A stretch of 10,874 nt of DNA. Source: JBBSHS01 sp038232515 (GTDB lineage: Bacteria; Actinomycetota; Acidimicrobiia; Acidimicrobiales; JAUJNH01). How positions within the stretch are numbered: position 1 is the stretch's first letter; each line of letters opens with the position of its first letter. The position numbers and the translations under genes are program-made. The DNA lies in NCBI GenBank assembly GCA_038232515.1, contig JBBSHS010000081.1, forward strand, positions 1 through 10,874, written 5' to 3'. A model generated the notes under the pieces. That model was given only the letters and a program-made list of their open reading frames with translations. It was not told the origin of the DNA and did not search any database. This document shows positions 6,903 through 10,874 of the stretch, one piece after another.

Positions 6903-7136
6903 ATGAACTGCATCGTCTGCCGCCACGGTGACACCCGCCCCGGGACGACCACCGTGACGTTCCACAGGGACGGTCGGACACTGGTCGTCAACGAAGTTCC
7001 CGCCGAGGTGTGCGAGAACTGCGGGGAGGCCTACGTCGCCGAGGAGGTCACCGCTGAGCTCCTGCGGATCGCAACCGAGGCCCGCCAGGCCCAGGCCATC
7101 GTCCTGATCCGCGACTACGCCTCTTTGGCGGCCTGA
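6903..7136 (+). CDS. YgiT/MqsA-type zinc-finger protein
   Basis: 77 residues with two CxxC pairs, MNCIVC (C3, C6) and VCENCGEAYV (C37, C40). These match the zinc-binding N-terminal domain of MqsA antitoxins (YgiT-type zinc finger). It stops after a short helix and lacks the HTH domain of full MqsA. Proteins of this short kind usually sit next to a DUF4258 toxin, but none is visible here; the two genes before it are the HicA-like and HTH proteins. It starts 24 bases after the preceding stop. An in-frame GTG at 6876 overlaps that stop (GTGA) and is a plausible coupled start that would add nine residues; ATG 6903 fits the family N-terminus better. Its 3' end overlaps the convergent gene by 22 bases. 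Confidence 0.82.
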   Translation: MNCIVCRHGDTRPGTTTVTFHRDGRTLVVNEVPAEVCENCGEAYVAEEVTAELLRIATEARQAQAIVLIRDYASLAA

Positions 7137-7411
7137 GACCCTTCTGCACCCGCTCGACGGCTGACGGGGCGGGAAGTGGCCTGGCGCGGCGGCCGTATCG
7201 TCCGAACATCCGCCTGAGCTGCCCGCGATTCGCAGCGGTTGGCGTCGAGGTACTCCTCGATGTCGGCCTCGGTCAGCACGACCCGACGGCCGGAGTAGGT
7301 GAAGGCGATGCGTCGTTCGGCCACCAGGCGACGGATGAGGCGCACGGTGAGCACGCCCGGATAGGCCTCGACCGCCTGGGGGATGGTGAAGTACCGGCCC
7401 CGATTGGTCAC
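7115..7411 (-). CDS. Excisionase-like HTH protein
   Basis: 98 residues. The N-terminal 60 form an excisionase/MerR-type winged HTH: YFTIPQAVEAYP, LTVRLIRRLVAERRIAFTYSG, RRVVLTEADIEEYL. This is the domain of small DNA-binding proteins that direct integrases to excise. A basic, Arg- and Ala-rich, probably disordered tail follows. GTG 7411 overlaps the preceding stop as GTGA and has GGGGAG six bases upstream, so it is coupled to the winged-helix gene. The frame stays open upstream, but only as a shadow of that gene. Near an integrase, a recombination directionality factor is the likeliest role; a plain regulator is possible. It is transcribed toward the TA-like operon and overlaps its last gene tail to tail. 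Confidence 0.75.
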   Translation of the reverse strand: MTNRGRYFTIPQAVEAYPGVLTVRLIRRLVAERRIAFTYSGRRVVLTEADIEEYLDANRCESRAAQADVRTIRPPRQATSRPVSRRAGAEGSQAAKEA

Positions 7412-8004
7412 TTCGGCTCCCCGTGGCCGGCGCTGCCGAGAGCGACGTCGAGGAGCGACAGTTGGGCCGCCTCCGCTCGGCCGGTCGTCCGGCGGCGGCG
7501 CCGAGACGAGGTGCTGAGGGCCACCGTGTCTGCGGATCCGGACGCGGGCACCGTGTCGCTTTCCGCGTCCACGGCCGTCGGACGGCCACCCCGAGCCGCG
7601 TCCGCACCCGGGGGACACGGCGCCACGGGGGTCATGGGCACCAGGCGCAGCTCGTAGCGGCCGGCGCCGAAACGTCCGGCTCGGTCCGCTCCCTGGGGAC
7701 GCCTTTCCAGCAAGCCGACCGAAGTGAGTCGGCGCAGCGCTCGGGCTGCCGTGTCCTTGCCGACCCCGAGATGGGCGGCCACCCGCCGGACGCTGGTGGC
7801 CACCACGAGGGCGCCGGCATCATCGCGATCGGCGTCCAGCACAAGATCGGCCAGCACGGCCGCCGCCACCGGTCCGAGCCGGCGTCGCAGGGCCCGCTCG
7901 TCTTCGCCACCAACGGGCACTACCCCGCCATCTTGGCGAGCAGCGACATAGCGCGCCGGTCCTGCCGGAGACGAAGATGCAGCGACCTCGGGGCGTCGAC
8001 CCAC
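7408..8004 (-). CDS. Winged-helix protein with clamp-binding-like C-terminal motif
   Basis: 198 residues. A winged HTH lies at about 43-122: a helix AAAVLADLVLDADR, TSVRRVAAHLGVGKDTAARALRRLTSVGLLERR as the turn and recognition helix, then a wing. It resembles the HTH_36/MarR-like domains of regulators and plasmid or phage replication initiators. The tail (125-180) is Ala-, Ser- and Arg-rich and likely disordered. Close to the end stands AQLSLLDV, which resembles the bacterial beta-clamp binding motif QL(S/D)L(F/L). GTG 8004 lies six bases after a -10 box with a good -35, so the mRNA is probably leaderless; a later GTG is possible but less supported. First gene of a pair with the excisionase-like gene and divergent from the XRE regulator. 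Role unknown: regulator or replication factor of the element. Confidence 0.65.
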   Translation of the reverse strand: MGRRPEVAASSSPAGPARYVAARQDGGVVPVGGEDERALRRRLGPVAAAVLADLVLDADRDDAGALVVATSVRRVAAHLGVGKDTAARALRRLTSVGLLERRPQGADRAGRFGAGRYELRLVPMTPVAPCPPGADAARGGRPTAVDAESDTVPASGSADTVALSTSSRRRRRTTGRAEAAQLSLLDVALGSAGHGEPK

Positions 8005-8010
8005 GCCTGG

Positions 8011-8039
8011 AAGTTACGCCGTTGTCATCCTGTCGTCAA
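8011..8039 (-). promoter_or_regulatory. Promoter of the winged-helix/excisionase pair
   Basis: Read on the minus strand: TTGACG (8039-8034), a spacer of exactly 17 bases, TAACTT (8016-8011), then six bases to GTG 8004. This places the predicted start of transcription at or next to the start codon, giving a leaderless mRNA. Confidence 0.6.
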
Positions 8040-8057
8040 CTGGTAGATTCGTAGTTG
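8022..8057 (+). promoter_or_regulatory. Promoter of the XRE regulator with candidate operator
   Basis: TTGTCA (8022-8027), 16-base spacer, TAGATT (8044-8049). The inverted repeat CAACT (8037-8041) / AGTTG (8053-8057) covers this -10 box and part of the opposing -35 box. The two divergent promoters overlap, so one bound repressor could affect both. A proper ribosome binding site (GGGAGG, 8095-8100) follows for this gene, unlike its leaderless neighbour. Confidence 0.5.
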
Positions 8058-8105
8058 GCGTACCGATTGACACCAGCGGACACTGATGGGCACTGGGAGG
8101 ACCCA

Positions 8106-8819
8106 ATGGTTCGCAAAAAACCCAAGCAGAGCGTCCCTCTCTCGGACCGGCCGCTGTACTTCGGCCTCACCCCGAACCAGGTGGTGGCCTTCAACCTGAC
8201 CCAGGCCCGGGAGGGGAAGCAGTGGACCCAGGACGAGGCGGCTGAGGCCTTGGAGCCCTACCTTGGCGTGCGGTGGTCCAAGGCCACGATCTCCCAGGCC
8301 GAGCGCTCGGTGGCCGGGCGGTTCATCCGCAACTTCACCGCCGATGAGATCGTGGCCTTCGCCCGGGCGTTCGAGCAGCCGGTGACCTGGTTCTTCATGC
8401 CCCCGCCCCCGTGGGCCGCCCCGGGGATGCCGGCCCGGCTGGCCACGCCCGACGAGCCGGAATGGGGCCAGCCCATCGCCATGCTCGTCGACCTGGTCTT
8501 CGGGGAGCCGGCCCAGCAGGGCCTGCTGAGCCTGCGACTGGACAGCTTCCTGGACGCCCTCGGCCGCGATGGGCTGACCGCGGCCCAGCGGCGTATCACC
8601 GCGCTCGTGTCGACACGGGTGGAGGCGCTGGTGCGCTCGGCCTTCCGGGATATCGGCGGCTGGCAGACCAACCTGCGGGCCATCGCCAACCACCTGCAGG
8701 ACCTGGAGATCCGATCCAAGCGGGCCGTGGCCAAGGACGCGGGCATCGATCCCCGTTCCCTACGCATCCCCCGAGAGCCCGACCGGGCGGACGAGCGGCC
8801 GGAACGCGAGGATGACTGA
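8106..8819 (+). CDS. XRE-family HTH regulator
   Basis: 237 residues. An XRE-type HTH lies at about 25-95: QVVAFNLTQAREGKQWTQDE, then RWSKATISQAERSV, then FTADEIVAFARAFEQPVTWF, the classic helix pattern ending in a residual helix and a Trp-Phe turn. The remaining 140 residues are helical with no domain I can name; the C-terminus is charged. ATG 8106 has GGGAGG five bases upstream, so the in-frame upstream extension to 8055 is not needed. It is divergent from the winged-helix gene, with an inverted repeat over both promoters, and lies 64 bases before the integrase with no evident terminator between them, so the two may be one transcript. A repressor controlling integration/excision genes is the likely role. 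Confidence 0.82.
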   Translation: MVRKKPKQSVPLSDRPLYFGLTPNQVVAFNLTQAREGKQWTQDEAAEALEPYLGVRWSKATISQAERSVAGRFIRNFTADEIVAFARAFEQPVTWFFMPPPPWAAPGMPARLATPDEPEWGQPIAMLVDLVFGEPAQQGLLSLRLDSFLDALGRDGLTAAQRRITALVSTRVEALVRSAFRDIGGWQTNLRAIANHLQDLEIRSKRAVAKDAGIDPRSLRIPREPDRADERPEREDD

Positions 8820-8883
8820 AGCGGCCGCGGTGTAGGGGCCCGGCCAGTGGCGGACGAGTTTCATGGCGATAGGAGGCATGGCG

Positions 8884-10011
8884 ATGGCGACGATCAAGCG
8901 GAGAGCTGACCGAGGCAACCGCTGGGAAGTCCGTTACCGGGACCCTGAGGGCAGGCAGCGAGCCCACCTGTTCGACCGAAGGATGGACGCCGAGCAGTTC
9001 CTCACGGGCACCGAACATTCGAAGCTGACCGGCACCTACGTGGACCCAGCCCTCGGCAGGATCACGTTTGTCCGGTTCGTCGACGAGTCGTACCGCCAGA
9101 CGATGGTCGGGCTCGAAGCGAGCACCCGGGGACGGGACGAGTCGTACCTTCGGACCCACATCCTGCCGGTGTTCGGTCCCCGGCCGCTGGCCACCATCGA
9201 CTACACGACCTGCCAGGCCTGGGTCAACGAGCTGACCACGCGCAAGGCCCCGGCCACGGTGGTCAAGGCGGCCCAGATCATGGGCAAGGTGATGAAGACC
9301 GCCGTGCGGGCCAAGCGCATCCCCCACAACCCCATGGCGGAGGTGTCCCTTCCCACCATCGTCGAGTCGGAGGACATATACCTGACGCCGGCCCAGGTCG
9401 AGGTCCTCGCCGACGCGATGACCGTGATCTGCCCGCGGTACCGGGCTCTGGTGTGGCTCGGCTGCTACGGCGGCCCCAGGATCGGCGAGCTGCTGGCGCT
9501 GCGGTGGAACGACCTGGACTTCCTCCGCCGCACGGTGACGATCTCCCGCAAGGTCATCGAGCTCACCGGCGCCGGGATGGTGGAGGGTTCGACCAAGACG
9601 AAGGCCGGCCGGCGCACGGTCACCCTGCCTCGCCGCGTGGTGGCCGAGCTGGAGGCGCACCGGGCGGCGTTCCCCTCCCCCACGCTGGTCTTCACGTCGC
9701 CCTCAGGGCAAATCACCCGGGCCCACAACCTCCGGCGCCGACAGTGGCTACCAGCGGTTGCCCGGGCGGACCTCGGAGGCTTCACCTTTCACGACATGCG
9801 CCACACCGCCGTGTCGCTCTGGGTCGCCGCCGGCGCGTCCGACCTGGAGGTGGCGAAGTGGGCCGGCCACCGGTCGGCGTCGTTCACGAAAAGCCGTTAC
9901 GCCCACCTGTTTCCTGAGCACGGCGAGGCCCTCGCCGACCGCCTGGACGCCTTCATCGCCGCATCCACGCCGACGCCGGCGGCCAAAATCCTCGACCTGC
10001 GCCCGGGCTGA
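8884..10011 (+). CDS. int: Tyrosine recombinase integrase
   Basis: 375 residues; site-specific integrase. An N-terminal arm-binding strand region (KRRADRGNRWEVRYRDPEG) is followed by a SAM-like core-binding domain (about 60-150) and the catalytic domain (about 165-345). Active-site residues visible: R199 in GGPRIGELLALRW, a Lys near 240 in STKTKAGRRTVTLP, H303 and R306 in FHDMRHTAVSLW, H329 in KWAGHRSAS, and the nucleophile Y339 in KSRYAHLF. All are present, so it should be active. ATG 8884 lies seven bases after AGGAGG (8871-8876); ATG 8863 and 8878 are in frame but badly placed for that site. It ends 77 bases from the 3' end of tRNA-Gly, the usual arrangement for an integrase that uses a tRNA as target. 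Confidence 0.95.
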   Translation: MATIKRRADRGNRWEVRYRDPEGRQRAHLFDRRMDAEQFLTGTEHSKLTGTYVDPALGRITFVRFVDESYRQTMVGLEASTRGRDESYLRTHILPVFGPRPLATIDYTTCQAWVNELTTRKAPATVVKAAQIMGKVMKTAVRAKRIPHNPMAEVSLPTIVESEDIYLTPAQVEVLADAMTVICPRYRALVWLGCYGGPRIGELLALRWNDLDFLRRTVTISRKVIELTGAGMVEGSTKTKAGRRTVTLPRRVVAELEAHRAAFPSPTLVFTSPSGQITRAHNLRRRQWLPAVARADLGGFTFHDMRHTAVSLWVAAGASDLEVAKWAGHRSASFTKSRYAHLFPEHGEALADRLDAFIAASTPTPAAKILDLRPG

Positions 10012-10031
10012 TGTGCACCAGATGTGCACCA
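10010..10031. repeat. Tandem 11-bp repeat after integrase stop
   Basis: GATGTGCACCA occurs twice in tandem, beginning on the integrase stop codon. Each unit contains the palindrome GTGCAC. Lying between int and the tRNA attachment site, these may be arm-type binding sites for the integrase or excisionase. The function is inferred from position only. Confidence 0.7.
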
Positions 10032-10041
10032 GCCGGGTCGG

Positions 10042-10066
10042 TGCGCCCACCCCATCCGAGGGCGCA
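10042..10066. terminator. Hairpin between integrase and tRNA-Gly
   Basis: TGCGCCC (10042-10048) pairs perfectly with GGGCGCA (10060-10066) across an 11-base loop. It could end transcription of the integrase from the left and of the tRNA from the right. There is no T tract on either side. Confidence 0.4.
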
Positions 10067-10088
10067 ACCCCTCTGACCTGCACTTTTA

Positions 10089-10135
10089 TGGAGCGGACGA
10101 CGGGATTCGAACCCGCGACCCCAACCTTGGCAAGG
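10089..10135. other. Putative attachment site in tRNA-Gly 3' half
   Basis: Integrases encoded next to a tRNA 3' end normally recombine within the anticodon-to-CCA half of that tRNA. I place the core here by analogy; its exact limits are not visible because no second copy occurs in this window. The partner site should lie left of base 1 if the element is still complete. Confidence 0.4.
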
Positions 10136-10163
10136 TTGTGCTCTACCACTGAGCCACGTCCGC
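10089..10163 (-). tRNA. tRNA-Gly (anticodon GCC)
   Basis: A complete cloverleaf folds on the minus strand: acceptor GCGGACG/CGTCCGC, D stem GCTC/GAGC with an AGTGGTA loop, anticodon stem CAACC/GGTTG with loop TTGCCAA (anticodon GCC), a five-base variable loop, T stem GCGGG/CCCGT with loop TTCGAAT, discriminator T and an encoded CCA. Total length is 75 bases including CCA. Its 3' end faces the integrase gene. The gene is intact, as expected when an integrating element restores the tRNA 3' end. Confidence 0.97.
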
Positions 10164-10209
10164 ATTGCTCCGACTGCGAGCTGCACCCCCCACGTTAGCA
10201 AGGGCGGAG

Positions 10210-10635
10210 CTAGGGGGCAGGCGCCTCCAGGCAGGCCGGGCACACGCCCCGGAACAGCACCCTGACGTCGAGAAGCTGATAGCCGTGGCGCTCCTCCGGT
10301 GGCAGGTCGAGCTCCTGCTCACCCTGGGGCTTCACGTCGAGCAGGTCGTTGCAACGCACGCAGACCAGGTGCTGGTGGCTCCCGCCCACGTTGGGGTCGA
10401 AGCGCTTGGGACCGTCGCCGGCGGTGACCTCGGCCACCTCACCCAGGCTGACCAGCTCCTTCAGGGTGTTGTACACCGTGGCCAGGCTGATCTCGGGCAG
10501 GCGCTGCTGGGCCAGGTCGTGGACGGCTTCGGCGCTGAGATGGACGTGGTCGCCGCGCAGCACCTCGGCCACGACGCGACGCTGCGGCGTGAGCCGCCAC
10601 CCGCGCTGGCGCAGGCGTTCGAGGAGATCGCTCAT
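10210..10635 (-). CDS. Fur-family metal-dependent regulator
   Basis: 141 residues from ATG 10635; a GTG at 10677 would add 14 residues with no better ribosome binding site. The N-terminal winged HTH covers about 1-80: RQRGWRLTPQRRVVAEVL, then ISLATVYNTLKELVSLGEV as the recognition region. The C-terminal dimerisation domain has the structural zinc site in two CxxC pairs, CVRC (92, 95) and CPAC (132, 135), and the GSHQHLVC histidines of the regulatory metal site. Length and layout are normal for Fur/PerR/Zur proteins. Whether it senses iron, peroxide or zinc cannot be told with confidence; the short form without a His-rich tail resembles PerR/FurA types. It follows an unrecognised gene on the same strand and precedes tRNA-Gly by 46 bases. 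It is chromosomal, outside the element. Confidence 0.92.
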   Translation of the reverse strand: MSDLLERLRQRGWRLTPQRRVVAEVLRGDHVHLSAEAVHDLAQQRLPEISLATVYNTLKELVSLGEVAEVTAGDGPKRFDPNVGGSHQHLVCVRCNDLLDVKPQGEQELDLPPEERHGYQLLDVRVLFRGVCPACLEAPAP

Positions 10636-10709
10636 GGGTGAACGGAGAGGCTCGCCTGTCGGCGCCCGGTCGGCCACAACCGGCCGGGCGCCGCAGAGAA
10701 GGAGCCGGC

Positions 10710-10874
10710 CTAAATCTCGCTCTGGCGCATAACCGGGCCGGCGCCGGTCATCCTGGTGGTGCTCAACGGCCGAGGCCCGGCCGAGCCGAGGTTGGCGGCA
10801 CGACGGGCGTCCTCTTCGGTGAAGACCTGGTTGGGCAGGGGCTGGAGATGGGCGACGTCGCCCGCCTTGATGCC
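10710..10874 (-). CDS. C-terminal end of an unrecognised gene (partial)
   Basis: The last 54 codons of a minus-strand gene entering from the right edge and ending at TAG 10710-10712. It reads KAGDVAHLQPLPNQVFTEED, then a Pro/Gly-rich end PRPLSTTRMTGAGPVMRQSEI. I do not recognise the family. The GC-rich third positions and uninterrupted frame suggest a real gene. It lies 74 bases before the Fur-family gene on the same strand and might share its operon, with CCGGCC repeats between the two genes that could form a weak hairpin. Confidence 0.55.
   Translation of the reverse strand, partial: GIKAGDVAHLQPLPNQVFTEEDARRAANLGSAGPRPLSTTRMTGAGPVMRQSEI

Noticed and set aside
8596..9660. Minus-strand open frame of 354 codons across the XRE and integrase genes
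   Set aside because: Shadow of two confidently identified plus-strand genes; composition rich in His, Arg and Gly with no domain.
10339..10362. GTTGCAACG palindrome resembling the relaxase palindrome
   Set aside because: It lies inside the Fur-family coding sequence with no promoter and matches only the core, so it is probably coincidental.

Overview
The window is high-GC DNA with frequent GTG starts, Thr/Pro-rich secreted linkers, and a relaxase and small regulators of the actinomycete type. I infer an actinobacterium, possibly from the Acidimicrobiia, but nothing here fixes the genus. Most of it reads as the right-hand part of a tRNA-associated integrative mobilizable element, followed on the right by ordinary chromosome.

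Layout, left to right. (1) 1-199 is a remnant of an ISKra4-type transposase, cut off by the window edge on the left and by a rearrangement on the right. (2) 190-462 is a 273-bp internal fragment of a secreted glycosidase gene, a diverged second copy of part of its neighbour. (3) 474-1869 (minus) is a secreted clan GH-A glycosidase. A 15-base C tract in its Pro-rich linker puts the signal peptide and the catalytic domain in different frames. (4) 1870-2373 has no gene, only inverted repeats and a strong hairpin just after the next gene. (5) 2374-5528 (minus) is a MobF (TrwC/TraI-like) relaxase-helicase split by a one-base frameshift. (6) 5529-6113 has no convincing gene but holds several palindromes, and is the natural place to look for oriT and relaxase control. 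(7) 6114-7136 (plus) is a three-gene toxin-antitoxin-like operon: a small HicA-like protein, a two-domain HTH protein, and a YgiT/MqsA-type zinc protein. It starts at a promoter overlapped by a perfect 16-bp palindrome. (8) 7115-8004 (minus) is a coupled pair: a winged-helix protein with a clamp-binding-like C-terminal motif and an excisionase-like HTH protein. (9) 8106-10011 (plus) is an XRE-type regulator and a tyrosine integrase. (10) 10089-10163 (minus) is tRNA-Gly(GCC) with encoded CCA, the probable integration target. (11) 10210-10874 (minus) is chromosomal: a Fur-family regulator and the 3' end of an unrecognised gene.

How it works together (inference). The integrase and the excisionase-like protein would move the element in and out of the tRNA-Gly 3' end. 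The XRE regulator and the winged-helix protein are transcribed divergently from overlapping promoters and could form the element's control switch. The relaxase would process oriT for transfer using another element's conjugation apparatus, since no type IV secretion genes are visible. The toxin-antitoxin-like operon would stabilise the element. The left side (glycosidase, partial glycosidase copy, IS remnant) looks like a rearranged accessory zone. The other attachment site is not in the window, so the left limit of the element is unknown.

Both long minus-strand genes carry frameshifts. Either the element is decaying, or the glycosidase tract is phase-variable, or there are sequencing errors; raw reads would decide.
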